A stretch of 64,000 nucleotides of DNA from Chitinolyticbacter meiyuanensis (GTDB lineage Bacteria; Pseudomonadota; Gammaproteobacteria; Burkholderiales; Chitinibacteraceae), in assembly GCF_008033135.1 (NCBI RefSeq), contig NZ_CP041335.1:3539925-3603924 (forward strand), in the 5' to 3' direction. The notes below the pieces were generated by a model. It was not told the DNA's origin, did not search any database, and saw only the letters and a list, made by a program, of their open reading frames with translations. Of the stretch, positions 41,401 through 56,400 are shown one piece after another (positions within the stretch are counted from its first letter, which is position 1; each line of letters opens with the position of its first letter). The position numbers and the translations under genes are program-made.

Positions 41401-44400
41401 GTGTGAGTTTTAGGACGCTGTGAGATCGCACCAAGCCAGGAAAACTGGAGATACCAGATCTCTTTATCTTCAAAGCGATGCGTCTGCAACACCCGCTTGT
41501 AAGCAGTTTCGCCTTCGCCCGATTCGTCCTTCGAGAGCACCCAATCGCCAACCTGTAACGATTCAATCGGGCGCAAGCCCTCCTTGGTATGCACCAAAGT
41601 GCCGGCCACGAAACAACCATCCGGATCAAACAGGGGGCCGCGTCGGCGCGTGGCATCGGCCGCATCCTTGATGATCTGGTCGTACAAAGCATCACCGCTG
41701 TATTCCGGCCCCCGCAGGCACTTGAGTTCATCGAAGTTGCGAATCGGCAGCATATTGCCCAGCTGCATGGCGGCATTGCCATCTGCCATGGCGCGCCGCG
41801 CCGCCGAGATGGTGCCTTCCATCAAACGTGTTGCGATCAGCGCTTTTTCCTGTTTACTCAGTGCCTCCGGTAATTCGGCAATGATGGCCGGAATGTTTTC
41901 CCCAACGCGAACCTGCCATGCCAGGGCATCGGTGACCGACATTGACCCCGCTGCGGGGATGGAAATCTGACGGGAATTACTAACCTTGAAGATCCCGCCG
42001 GACGGCATGATGTGTTCTGCGCTGCTGGCGCTATCGGCCAGCGAGTTCAGTAACTTGGAATTACGACTAGCCGCAGAGATCGTTGGCGTGGACAAGCGGA
42101 TGCCGGTAGGATTCAGCTCGTTCGCGCTATCGTACATAAACTTGCTGCCACTACGCGGCGACATACTCATGATCTGACCTATTCCGGCAAACCCAGCTCC
42201 GAGGATCGTTCCTGTCGCCAATTGCACCAGCGATTGGGAGATCGAACCCTCACCGGTGGCGATGTTGTTGATCACGTCTCCACTGAAGGAGCCGACATTC
42301 AGAACAACATCCACCGCCAATTCCCTCTGGAACGTCGCCCACATGCCGGAGCCCAACCTCGCCTCGATCGCCGATGAGGCCGCTCGGGCGCCAAAGAACG
42401 ATGCGATGGTCAAGCTTGCATCACCAATCGTTGCTGTCCAATAACCTTTATCCGACAGCGGATTCTCCGGATCCTTTGGATATGCATAGGCTTGATAACG
42501 AGCAGCTTGACGATCGACAAACCCCAGTGTCACCAGATTCCAACCGTTGTATGCAAATTTCTTGGCGAATACTTCAGCAGCCGAGTACGTGCCATCCTCT
42601 CGCCGCTTAGCCAGTGTAATGTCATCAATGCCCATCATTTCCTTGTAGACATTGCCACCAGCGCCGGGCAGAAACTGCGGCAAGTCGACCGGAACCACGG
42701 CCAACTCATTGAACCGGCCCGGCACCTGATAAGCACCAATGCCATAAGTCCAGCCAAAATATTCACCCGATTGGGCGCCATCCAGGCGGTCCGGCATGAC
42801 ACGCTGGCCATTGCCGCCCGAGCCTTCCGAACCGGCTAGCCGATCAATCGGCGTAGTAGCCTTTTCATTTTCCTTAGCGTTAGCAATCAATTGTGCCGCA
42901 TTCCAAACAAACAGCGACTTAAACATCCGGTCAGGCTGGAATGGGTCGTCATACATGTAGACGTCTGCGTATAGCTTGCCATCGGCCCCTAATGTCAAAT
43001 GATCGACTGCCCCGCCCACAATGGGTGTGGTTGCACCTAGGTATTTCGGCGTTCCAAACGGATCCTGCACCACCCCGATCTTGCCACCAATTTGTTTGCC
43101 AATCAGCCCGGTGTAACCCAAATCATAAAATCGATCGTAATAACGCGGGTCATCAAAAATGAAGTTGTAGTCGGCAACCAGTGCGTACTGAATGCCATCG
43201 ACTTCTACCACCACGTTGCCATAGGCATGCTGGATGTTTTGCTGGAATTTTGCATTCATCCAGTTCTGCTGGCCCGGAACGTTCTCGGGCCTGAGCAACA
43301 CCGATTTGATATCGACCGTCTGATCGAGATTGCCCTTGTCGTCCAGGCCAATCTTGATCGTCAATCCACCGTTATTCATATTGTTTGCAGCGGAAACAAA
43401 GAACTCGCCATTGTCTTTACCACTGGTCACAAACGTGGGATTAATTCCCCGATTCGGGCTCGGAAAATCGCTTGCCTTGATTTCCAGAACCGCATCGGCG
43501 ACAAACTCTCCCTCACGATCAAGCTTGTTCAAGTCAATCACATAGACATTGCCCTGCTGCTGGCCTCGCTGCCACAGCCCAACACGAGGCGCCGTAACCG
43601 CCAAATAGCTACCATTATTGACGGCCATATCCGTCAACCCGAGCGGGGCGTCAAAATTGTATTTAATGGTCTGGATTTCCGTAAGAAACCCCATACTCAT
43701 CGGATCGATGTTGATGCGCAACAGCCGAGCGCTCCCCTGCGCCCCCCCCTCGGTGGCATAAAGCCAGCCGTCATTGACCGCAAGACTTTTCAGGTTGGCG
43801 CCTGCGCCAGGAATCGGGATCGTATAAGCGATACTATTGGTCAACATATCAACCACATGCACTTTGCTGCCTCGCCCAGCAACAAACGCTAAAGTGCCAT
43901 CAGTGGAAAATACGATCTGCTCGCCGTAGCGACCGAAAAGCTCAAGCGCTTCCCCCTTCTCGTCTTTGTCAATACGAGCTACCAACTTCTGGGGTTTGCT
44001 TTCAATTTCCGCGTCAGTCTGGAAGATTTCAATTCCAGATCGGTTGGTCACCAGAACATTGCGGGTTCCAAGCGTCCATGCCTGAACGGGATCACTATCG
44101 ACAGGGTAGCTCTCTGCGATCGTGCCATCATCGCTCGGAATCAAGGCAATACGCTCGATGTAAATCAAATGCATTGACAGTGCAATATCTTCCGGAATGG
44201 TGGCTTCATAGGTATCAAATCCTTTGAAACTGGTTTCCAGGCCCTTCCATACCAAACCGTGATTGACCTCTTCCCCTGGCCGGAACAGTTGATTACCACG
44301 TGGGACCAGCCAAATTTTGACTTGATAATTACCAAACGAACCACCAGGAGGGATAAAGTCCTCACCCTTAACTGTCAACTTCCGGCTCGCTTGGTCGTAA

Positions 44401-47400
44401 TCGACCTGAGTAATCACGGGCTGGTGGATTGTCGACCGCGGCGCAGCGGGGAAGGTATTGTTGATCTTCTCCGGCTCAAATGTCGTGGGATCAACAGGTA
44501 CCCGATAAGACCCTTCAAGCGTGTATTTGACCGCAGAAACTGCCGACAACGACGCGAAGATGGACAGCGCACTCATTGCGATTCTCGCGCCACCCAAGCT
44601 GGCTCCAGCCAGCGCTACAAATGCCATTTCTGCCCAAATGGCGTTGAAGTTTACCAACGCGCCGGTGACCTTGACCTCACCTGTCTTGGCATCACTATTC
44701 TTCTTGTCCATCGTAGAAACAAGAAATACGCCACCTGTACCGGTAATACCGGAATAAGGCGGGCTCGCTGTGCGCGCAACGCCATCGCTGCCAATATAAC
44801 CATTATCGACGAGCCACCACGTTTCCTTGCGCTCACCGTTCTCATCCAGAATGAAGCCCTTGCGCCAGAACAAAACCTCTGTGCCAGCTTCATACTGAGC
44901 AGGCAACCCGGTGTCAGGATCAATTTTTGAAGAAAGGTCTATCGCCAACTGCAAGGGTAACGTTGCATGCCCATCAAACTCAATTTCAAAGGCCGCCACA
45001 GCGCTCATATCTGGAACTTGCGGTAATGGCATACCGACATCAGCAACGCCGATGGTCGAAATGGAAACCACGCTGCCATCCGGTAACGCTCCAGCTGGAA
45101 CCATCACGGTGCTACCTTGCAGGTCTTTAACAACCAAGCCTGCCCCGTTACCAATGGCCCCTTGATCAACTTGAGCATTCAAAACATTCAACTTGATTTG
45201 TTGCTGCAACCCATCGTGCACGACGTAAATCCAAGTTTCCCCAAGCGACTTGGCGACAATCAAACCATTTTCATCAATTTCCGCAACCGAGGCATCACCA
45301 ACAAAATAACGTGTACCTGTCTCCTTTGCGGTAATGATGGAGCCGTCCAACGTCCTCACTTTCAGCTGGCGTACACCCTCAACAGGCAATGAAATCGATT
45401 GGGGATAGACATCGACCTCAATTCCCCTCGAATCCATATTCACAACATAAGGGTCAGCATCAACAACAAATGCGTTGAGTCCTTCGATGCCACGAGCGCG
45501 TGCAAAAATTATTGCGCTCCCCTCTTTATTTCCTCTGACGATCCCGTTCGAATCGACGCCTAATACGGTGTCATCGCTTGAAACAAACGTAACGTAATCA
45601 CCCGTCAATTGAACATTCTTTTCATCTTCAAAATCGCCGAGAACGACCAGCTCGCGCGCGCCCCCCGGCTTCACCACGAAGATTCGATTCAGTTGAATGG
45701 ACACCAGCTTGGCCCCGCTCACATTCACCCCTACCTCCAGCGGTGCCGAGGCAACAAAGCCGTCATCCGCTTGCAGATAGATCACGGCTGCGCCGGCATA
45801 ACCCGCGACCGGCTTGAACAGCAGAGTCTGGCCGTCCGCAGCAAGGCTGGCTGTGCCATGCTCTGCACCGAGCACGCGCCAGAACACGCTGTCGCCTTCC
45901 AGGTCTTCGGCAATGCTTTGCAGCGATGTTTTTCCGGTCAGATCAGTATGCGTTTTCAGCGTTTGCGCTGCGGTGGCTACCGGTGCGGTGTTCGCCTTCC
46001 AGCCATAGTTGGCGTACAGCACCTGGCGATCCAGCTGATCGGTAGTGCCATCGCCGTTCAGATCGCCAGCCGCTTGATTGGCCGTACGCAGGCTCTCCCA
46101 AGTTGCCGAATCTACGCCATCGACCTTGCCGTCCTGATTCAGATCGCCAGCGAGGCGTACACGGACTTGCGCCGTGCCTGCACCAATGATCCGGATCAGC
46201 TTCAATCCAGCCTCGGTCACGCGGATCAGCGTGGTTTTCTTGCCCGAGCTCACCTGGCTGCCCAAAACCGTAGCGCCGACGAATTGCAACGCGGCTTCCG
46301 CATCGCTCAGCGTGGTTTCAACCGCCAGGATCACCGCGCCGGTTGCACCCGGCGTATGGATAGTGGAGGCGATTTCGCTCTCGCGAACGGTAAATGCAAT
46401 CGTGGTTGCGTCGCCGGTCAAATCACCATGCCATTCCGGGGTGCTGGCTTGCCAATTGGCCGCCGTGCCCAGATTGGCAGTAATGGTGTCGTGTAGCAAT
46501 CGGCCATCGGCATCATAGCCATATGGCTGGCCAAAATCGGCGGCATCCAGACGGCGAGCCAGGACCAAGCGGCCTTCGCCATCGTAGCGATAAACAATGG
46601 TCTGGCCTGGGCCGGTCACCTTGTCGATGCGGCCTTGCTGGTCGCGATGTATTGCCACGCGCGCATCGATATTCATGCCTTGTACGACAACACCGGCATC
46701 CGACACCAACCATGTCACGCTATCGGCAAAATGGATACTGGTAATGGAGCCATTGGCATCGAGTTCATAGCGCGTGCCATCCGGGCCGGTCAGGCGGTAA
46801 TGCGTGGGCGACCACGGCAAGCCAGTGGTCTGGCTATACAGACGCTGGCCTTGCTTCACCAATGCTTCCGGTGCGTCGGCATTCGTATTGGCATATGCCT
46901 GCAGCGTCCAACCCTGATCGCTACCGAATACGGGCGAGAAGATGGTCGGCGCATTGATCGCACCGCCCAAGCGCTGGCCTTGCGTCGCCAGTGTGAAGCT
47001 GAGTGACGTCACTCCGGCATTGGCCTGCGCCAGGCTGGCCGGGATTTGCACCCACACCTTGGCCCCTTCGTTCCACGGCGCCAAGGCGCCACTTGCGGTC
47101 GTTGCCGGCTGATCGGAGGTGAGGCCGGTGTCGAGCAAGGACAGCGACCAGTTACCGAACTGGCCAGCTCGATCCTCGAGCAGCACGCGATTCAGTGCGA
47201 GCTGATGGCCCCCCAGATCAAACGTGGCATCGCTTGCCGTGGCTGCGATCAGTTGCTTGTCATGGCTATCGATAATGATTCGGGCGGTGATTTCGCTACG
47301 GCGCCCAGCCAGATCGATCGCGCTCAGGCGCAGTTGGTATACGCCGTTTTGCCATAGTGCCGGGTTCAGCTGCAGCAGATCGACATCCGCATCGATCTGC

Positions 47401-50400
47401 TCAGCCTCAGCCTCGCGCGCCAGCACGGTTTGCCAGTTGGCGCTGCCCACCGGCGCAATTTGCAGCGAATAGCCCATCAGCTGGGCTTCGCGGATATGCG
47501 CCAGCAAATCTGCAACCTCGTTGACAACGACCGGGCGTGTAGACTGATCGGCGCCATTGAGCAGGCCCGCCCAGCTCAGAACCGGTGCGACCGTGTCTTG
47601 CGCGTCCTTCACCTTGATGGTGTGGATGTAGCTGCTGCTGAAGCCATCGATATCGATTGCGGTCACGCGCAGCTCGATCAAGCCGGTTTGCGTCGGCATG
47701 ATCCGCACGCGGCCAGCCGCATCCAGCGCTACCGCGCTCCAGTCCGTCTGGCCGGCTGCACGCATTTCGGCGCGCACTTGCGCAATGCCGTTCCATGCAT
47801 CGGCGCGAACGGTGGCGACCACGTTTTGCCCTGGTGTGACCGGTGTGCTCGGGGTGGTGACGACGCTGATTTTGGGCGCATTGGCCTGATCATCCGCCAC
47901 CGCGCGCAAGACAAAGACAGCGGTATGGGTATTGCGCCCATCACTGGCCGTCATGCTCACCATGAAGTCGCCGACCTGGCCTGGGCCAGGCGTCCAGATC
48001 AACTTGCCGGCAACGGCGTCGTAATAAGCACCTTCGGGCAGGTTCCTGAAGCTGATGCCCAGGTGCTGGGTTTGCGCCAGCCCGTCTGCATCGAAGGCCA
48101 GCAGGCCGGCCCCGGTTTGCGCCAAGGTCACAGGCAGTGCCAATGTTTTGCCCACGCTGACTGCGTGATTGGCCACCTGCACCTGCGGTGCGCGATTGCT
48201 GTCGAATACCCGGACTTGCACAGTGCGGGTGCTGCTCACGGTGCCGTCTGTAACCAGGAAGTTGAAGTTGAATGCCCGATCACTGCCGGTAAAGTTGTTC
48301 ACGATATCGAGGCCTGGCGTCCACTCGAAGTAGCCGCTGGCGCCATCGAACATCACGCCTTCCGGCGTATTGGCGTCGTAGATCAGGCTCATGCGGGTTG
48401 CATCGTTATCCGCATCGGCTGCACGCAAGGTGAAGCTCAGCGTTTCACCTTCACTGGCCAGCTGCAACGGCATCGGCAGGATGGTCGGCGTCTGGTTGAC
48501 GTTGGTCACCTTCACTTCAAAGGTGCGTACAACTTCTGCGGCGCCATCGCTGGCCTTGACCTGGAAGCGCCAGCTTCCTGGGCTACCGCCCACATTGCCG
48601 TCTTGGGCAGCAAAGAGGCCCGGCGTCCAGCGCAGGATGGCGCGATTGCCACCACTGGGTACTTCAAGCTGCATGCCCGCCGGCAGATCGCTCACCGACC
48701 AATTGATCAGATCTGCATTCGCATCATTCCCGTAGAGTTCCAACGACCAAGGCGTGCCTTCGGTGGCATTCAAGCTCACCGTGGCGCTGCTCTGGTCGGC
48801 CACATTCACCCCGTTGACCTGAACGTTGAGGATTTCAGGGGCCAGATTGCTCTGGCGTACCACGATGCGGACTTTTTGCTTGGTGACATTCGGGGTCGGA
48901 ACAAAGCCATCCGGTTTATAGCCCGCATCTTTTGGCCCTTCACCGCTATCGGTCACCACGATTTCTACATCATGACCACCGATATCATTGGCCGTTGGGG
49001 TCCAGACCAAAGTCGCAACCCCATACTGCGGCTGGGTGATGATTTGGGCGCCCAATGGCAAGCCGTTGGCCGTAATCGTCAGCGTGTCTTGATCCGCATC
49101 GCGAATGCTGATCGGCAGGCTGATCGCCTGCCCCGCAACGGCCACGATCTGGCGCGGCAAGGCAAATACCGGGGCCTCGCTTGGGCTGCGTACCGTTACG
49201 ACAAAGGTCAGCGCTTGGCTCAGCACTTGGTGGACATCACCGTCACCGTTGTCTTGCGTGACCACCGTGATCGCGTAATCACCGCGGCTACCCTCACCCG
49301 GAGCAAACCGGATCACGCCACCAGCGCCTTGCGCAGACGGATTTTGGGTATAAGTCGCAAATGGGGGCAAACCAGAAATGGTGATCTGCAGCGGGTTCCC
49401 ATCTGCATCGCTGGCAGATACCGGGATTTCCAGCACCGCACCTTTATCGACAAAAGCATTGCTGATGTTGCCAATCTCAGGCGCACGGTTGGCGTTGCTA
49501 ACGATGATGGGCAATACAATCTGGCTTACCGCCGTTGCACCCGTACCATCCCCGCTATCAGTTGCGGTAACGGTGACTTGGTAAACACCCGCCTGGGTGT
49601 AGCCCGGCGTCCAAACGATTTCCAACGTTTCATCATCGAACGTTGCCCCTGGCGGCAAGCCATCGACATGGTATTGAACCGTGGATTCAGTCGTATCCGG
49701 GCCCACGGCTACGGAACCTGGGCGCAGACGCATCTTCGGTTCGAACTCAGGATTATCCGGGTCGAAGGCAAAAACGCTGATCCGAAGTGGCTGCCCCTCC
49801 AGTACGTTCCAAGTTTCCGCCGGATCAAATACCGGCGCCGCATTTGCATTCAGGACATTGAAAACGATGGTCCGGGCGACCGCGGTCTCAATGGATTCAC
49901 CGCTTGGCGTTTGATAGGTCGCCGTCAAGGTCACCGGCACGGAATAGCTGCCGTGTTGGATAAAGCCCGGTGCCCAAGCCAGCCAGCCCGTTTCGTTATT
50001 CAATGTCATTCCGGCAGGCAACCAAGCCGCCGAATAACGCAGCGCAATCTGGGTGCCATCCGCTTGCCGCAAACCACCCGGCATGTAGCCCGCCAATTGC
50101 AGCCCAATCACCTCACCTTCACGCACGGTTTGCGGCGCAACCGGGTTCAAGACCGGACGCGCATACCCCTGCTCGACAACCAATTTGAGGGATTTCTCAA
50201 CCGTCGCAAACCCGTCACTGACGACAACGGTGACATCGGTATAGACACCTGCCTGATCGTACCCCGGCACCCAGGAGAGCGTGCTGCTGGCCGCGTCATA
50301 TGAAGCCCCTGCAGGCAGGTTCCTGATTGTTACGGTCAAAGGTTGGCCATCGGGGTCGGCAACCGAAATCGGCATCTTCAGCGGTTCGCCTTCGGTCACA

Positions 50401-53400
50401 TAAACCGTCTGAGCATTGCTGATGACTGGCAACGAATTACCGCCATTCACCCGGACCACAAAACGCTTGGTCGCCACGCCGCCACGGCTGTCTTGCACGC
50501 GCACCACGATTTCACTATCGCGCAGGGCCGCTGCCGTTGGAGTCCAATTCAAGGTTACAACAGAATGATATCCGCTCGAATCTGTCGTCAGCGCCTCAGC
50601 TTGGCTTAGCGTGACGCCTGCCGGGGCTTGCACCAATTGCCAGAAGAATTGCGTGCCATCTGCATCCACGGCTTCCAGCTTCGCCTGCCATGCCGCCCCG
50701 ACTTGCGCGGCTGGCATCTCAGCGGCCGTACCCGCCAGTTGCAACACAGGTGGAATGTTTTCCAACGGCACCGCATAGAGACCATGCGCCAGATCGAACT
50801 TCGGCAACTGCACCATTCCGGTTTCGGTTGCAAAGCGGCTGGCCGCGACCACCGTCACGGTCTGATTGGCCAAGGTTTGGCCCACAGCCAGCTTGCCCCC
50901 CAGAGCGCTCAATGCTTGGGTCAGATCCAGAATCCAGAGATTGGCCTGGTCAGCGCTGCCTGCCACGGCATTCGCAATACTGCTATCGAAATAGCGACCT
51001 GGATCCAACATCAACATCAGCGGACCACGCAGGTCATCGGTGCCGATATTGGTCAGGCTGACGTCGTAACTGATTTCGCCATTGGCCCGATTGGCGCGGG
51101 TGTTGCTGAACTCGACACGCAGCTGTGACGTCATATCGAGCACCGCAGTGAACGTGCTGATGTAATCCAGCTCCAACGACGCTTGCATCGCGCTGGTCAA
51201 GGCGTGGCTAATCGTCAGCTGATATTGGCCTGCCGGCAGGCCGGCCACATCCAGCCACGCAGTCTTATTCGCGGCATCCCAACGAATTGCCTTCGGCACG
51301 ATGCGCACACCTTCGGAGCGACCGAGGCCGGTGAAGGTGAAGTTCTGCAGGTTCAGCACGCTGCCCGCATCGCTCGCCAACCCTTGCCACATGGCCTGAT
51401 CGAACGTGACGCCGATTTGCCCGGCCGGCAGTGGCAGGAACGCGCCATCGGGGACCGTGATGCCTTGCACTACCGGCGCACGCAACGTCGCAATTTCGTC
51501 GATGCGCTGCGTCTGGCCGATCAGAATCCGACCGTCTTGCGTAGTCAGGATCGCTTCGCCTTGGGTACCGCCGGTTGCGACCTGAAGCAGCCGCTTGGTG
51601 GCCAATTCAATCATCCACACGGCTGCCTGGTGCGGCACGCTCGAATTCGTACCTGACTGCTGACGCTGTGCCAGGTTCGACGAGACCAGCAACAAGCCGT
51701 CCAGTGTTGAGCCGGTCTTGCCAAAGGCCAGACTGTCAACGAGTCCGGCAAGGCGGAACTCCAGCTCGGCGCGGCCCGCATAGCGCCCCGACATCGGGAA
51801 ACTCAAAATATCGGTTGTGGCATTCAACTGGGCTTCAACGACTTCGGACCCAGTCCAGCGCACTGCCCACAATCGGCCATCCGGACCAAAGGCGAGATCC
51901 TTCACCCTCTGGTTGCTGAAATGGCGCCATGTGGCACGTCCATCCGCCGTGTCTGGCGTATAGATTTCTATGCCATTGCCAGACGACACATAGATTTCAC
52001 CGGTAGCGGGATGTATCGCTAGGGCATGCGTCAAAGGCTCATTGCGTGGCCCATTGATCTGCAGAATAACCGCACCGCTTTCGGCATCCAGTTGCAAGAG
52101 CTGGCTACCCGTCATCACCCACAGCTGGCCAGCCTGGTCGATGGCCATGTCCAGAATCGGCTGCTGCGCCACAAACAATGGCTGCGTATTGCGGCCGCCA
52201 TCTTTGGTGAAGCGGAACACTTCGTTGCGCAAGGAACCTGCCGCAACGAGCAAACTGCGATCAGCCAACTCGACCATGGCCGTCACGCCCAGATCTGCAT
52301 CGCTGCCAGCAAATCCTTCGGCAAAACCACGCACGGCAAACGGTGCCAGAACGGTTTTCAGTTCAGACGGTTGCTGCTGAGCCACTTGGCCTGGCAAGCG
52401 CTGTTGTGCCTGGACAAAAAGTTCATTGCCGGGATAGGTACGCTCTTCGCTGGGCAGGGGCACTTCGCTGGATTGGGTCAGTGTTTCGTTCGCACCCAGA
52501 TTCTCCAAGGCACTCTGACGTGCCCCATCATCCGGCAGCACCGCGTTGGACACAGCAGCCGCTTCCCGATTACCGGCCAGATCGGTCGCCACGGCGAGGA
52601 ATTCATAGGTATGCCCGTTCTCGCCGGTAAACACGGCCTGGTTTTGCTCAGGGCCAACCTGCTTCAACCAGATACGGAAATCGCCGCCGTTTTCGGCCAC
52701 GTACACCGTGACTGCCTTGACGCCGCTCAGGTCATCTTTGGCGTCCCAGCGCACATCAAACACAGGCTGTCCGGTGGCCGCCTCACCCAAGGCCTTGACG
52801 ATGATTTGCGTCACCGGGGCCTTGGCATCGAGCACGCAAGTGTTCGCCTTGCTTTCTACAGGTGGCGCACCATCAAAGAAGATTCTTGCCGAAGTGACGA
52901 TTTCGGCGTTGGATTCTGCCTTGCTGCTGGCCTGGACGGTGTAATTGACGAAGCCGCGCTTCCATTGATCGCTATTGGCAGCATTGCCTTTCGGTTGGGC
53001 CAGCAGACCGCGCTGAGCATCCTGCAAGACCTCGCCGGTATCCGGATCGATCGCCTGCAGCAACCAAGTGGCGATACGCGTTTCCGCGTCGATCCCGGCG
53101 CTGACGCGCAGTATGAAGCCCTTGCTGCCGGTGAAATCGAAATCACCCTGGAAATAACTGCGCCCTTCCGGCAGATGGACGTTGATATCGCCAATCTTCA
53201 GATCACCCAAACGCAGGGTTCTGATATCAAGATCGGCATCCAGCTGGGTGACGATCCGTAGCTGCCCCACCGGAACATTCCCCGGGTTATTGAATGAGAG
53301 CGAATAGGGCAATGCCGTATCTGCCGGCACATAGCTGTAGCCATTCTCGGCCTGGTTACCCTGCGGCCCCTTCACGGCAATAGGAGCCGACGCCAGCTCT

Positions 53401-56400
53401 TGTTGCTGCAATGTTTGCTGCAGGTAGCTGGTAAGATTCAACGACTTGGCTTGCACTGGATTGAATTCACCATCCAGCACGCCAAGGTGCCGCAAATATT
53501 CCAGTTCAGTAATGCCACCGGCAAAGACATTGAAGTCGATGAAGTGGGTATTGTGGGCCGCATCCAGATCAAACTGGCTTTGCTCAATCAGCTTTGGCAC
53601 CGGAATTTCGGCGTAGTTACCTTCTTGATCCTCACGGATTTCGATGTAATCGATCTCGCCAATCGTTGCAGCCGCATCGCCGACAAAGCGCGCAGTATCG
53701 CCATACCATTGCTGCACTTTCAAGAAGAAGCTCAGCACATCGGCTTGCGTACGATAATTGTCGCCGGCCTTGCTCAGCAAGATGCCGGTGGCCAATGTGG
53801 CATTCAGGCTGATCACCTGCGGGTTTTGCAGAATGGGTGGCGCCTCTTCCGTGGGGCGCAACAACCCAGCAGCTTCCAGCGCTGCCAGCCAACCATTGAC
53901 CCATTGCGTCGGGTCCGCCGCCAGCGCAGCCAAGCTGCTTGGCGCATCTTGATCCGCCAGGATGGCGGCACGCAACTTCAGCGCATGCTTTTTCTGATCG
54001 GCAATAAACTCGTCCCGCGTCAACGGTGTCGCGGCACCAAAGACATTGAAGCGGAATGGCATTGCCAAGGCTTCCTGCTTGCTGAGGTGTTCTTCTGGCT
54101 CTCTCGACAGGAATTTCTGCGTCAGCCCCTCGGCAATCTTGTTGAGGTCGGCCACACCGCCATCGAGCAAACCTTGGGCTTTCCAATCAGGACGGATGGC
54201 ATAGAGTTTGTCCCTTAAACCCTCGAAATCATAATTCAGCCATTCTTTCAAACCTGGGTAGGTTTGAACATTGAAACTCATCCCGGCAAAGCCACCCGCT
54301 GGAATATCAAAGGCATACCCAGGAACGAGATTGAGACCGTCGGTGTTTTGCACCCCATCGAGTTGCGCCCAAGGAATATCCTTGCGCGGCGTACCTGTGG
54401 TTGGCGTCTGACCATATTGCTGGGTATTACCCGCCAGATCGGTCGTTTGGCCTAGCGGTTGCCCGCCAACATTCGTACCAAAGACCATATACGGCAAATT
54501 GAGCCCGCCCAGCACATCTTCGCTGTTGCCCATATTGGGCGCGCCGAAATCAAAGCGCACGTAAGGCGTATCGACGTTGGTCAGACTTTGCAGCGTCACG
54601 CTGTAAATGCCTTGCTCACCCGGCGCGATTTCGCGCTGGCCACCGATACCAATGGTGACGTCCGCTTCAATCCCGCGTTCGACCAGATAGCGCACCGCAG
54701 TGGTTACATGTTCCCCATCCGGATTGGTCACGATCACATCGTACAAACCCAATGGCAGCTCACGCAGGTCAAAAACGGCGCGAATATGGGTCGCATCGAG
54801 CACTTGCCAACGCGTCGGCTCGACTTCGAACACACCAGGGCGTGCCAGTTTGACCAGTGCGCCCGCCTTGAAGCGGGCTCCGTAGATATCGACGGTGACC
54901 CAGCGGTGCTGCTCGTCGCCTACACCGCCTTGATCTGGCGTGACACGGCTGATCGACAAAGGCATCAGATCGGCCCGCAACTTGACCGGGGTATCGTTCG
55001 CACCTTGCCGCGAGCGAACCAGGATGTAGTAATCCCCGGCCTTTGTGGTGGGCAGCAGGATTTGCTGATCGGGCGATTGCGGGTTGGTATAGGCCACATC
55101 GAAGGCACTGGCTGTCGGGATGTCACCATAACGCAGATAGACTTCGTTCGCGCCCTGGTCAGCCAGACTGTCGAGCGCCACCCGCAGTGTTTCGTTGGCG
55201 CCAACTGTCAAACGATACAAGCGGGTTTGCCCGTTGGACAGCGTCGTCTCCAGGGTTTCGCCCAGCGTCAGCGCCGGCACCGATACCGACAACGTGCTAC
55301 CTGATGCCTGACGATTATTGGCTTCGCCAGGTGGAAGGATCAAACCGTTTTCGGTGTAGGAAATCTTGCCTTCATACACCTCGTTGTATACGTCCGGCCG
55401 CACAATGATGCGCCACGAGCCATCCTTGACCGGGGGCAACTTAGCTTTGAGCGTTGCCAGATAGTCCCGTCTACCCGCCAAACCACCCTCATGATCGACC
55501 TTGCCAATCAACACATCACCCAGATCCCAGGTGTTGTCGCTGGACAAGTAAATCGCATCGGTCCAGCGGCCATATGCCGGATTATCCGATTGGTTTTCAA
55601 TGCGGTATTCAATCTGGATTTCATCACCCACCTTGGCAGAGCCCGGCAGGGTGACATTGCTTACCACCAGATCGGCGGGTGGCGGCAACTCGATCACCAG
55701 CGGTTGCTCCGCAGCGGTCGAATTGTTCAGTTCGCGGCCAAACTCGCGAACCTGGCCATATTCGCCAGCGCCCCAAACCCGGGTGGGGTCGGTAATGACA
55801 AAGACGTAATAAGCCCCTTCGAAATCGCGTGGCACATTCACCGTAATTTCGTTGGCATAGCTTTTAGAGCCAGCCAGGCCGCCGCCATGCTGAACATATC
55901 CCACATAGCGATCCTGATTCACGTCCAGGAAGCGATCTCGGGACAGATAAACCAAGTCATTCCAGCTGCCCTGATCCGGCGGGGTATCGCCCCCCACGTT
56001 CTTCACCGTATAGCGTATCGTCGTGCTTTGTCCAGCCAGCACATTCTCAGGCGAAATAACCTCTTCGACCCTCAAATCCGGCGGAGTTGCCAGTTTGATC
56101 GGCAAGCGAATCGACGCGGTGTTATCGCCTTCGTCCTTGAACTCAAGGACCGAGCCTGCGACAGGCTGAGTCACTGTCAGAGTGGCCAATCCATCTCTGA
56201 TGGTACTTGGCGTTTGATGGTAATAATCATTAACCGTGGACGTATCGGCCTTCACAATCAGATGGAAATCACCGTCAATCGATTCCGGCAAACTGAATGT
56301 CGCAGTCTGCGTATACGAATCGCCAGGCTTGAGATACTTGGGTTTGCCATCGGCAGTGAGCGCCGTATAGCGAACCTTCAAACCACGTTCAACATCTGAT

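Noticed and set aside
47430..50303. 957-codon plus-strand reading frame
   Set aside because: It is antisense to the Ig-like domains of the giant gene, with no ribosome site or recognisable domain. It is a shadow.
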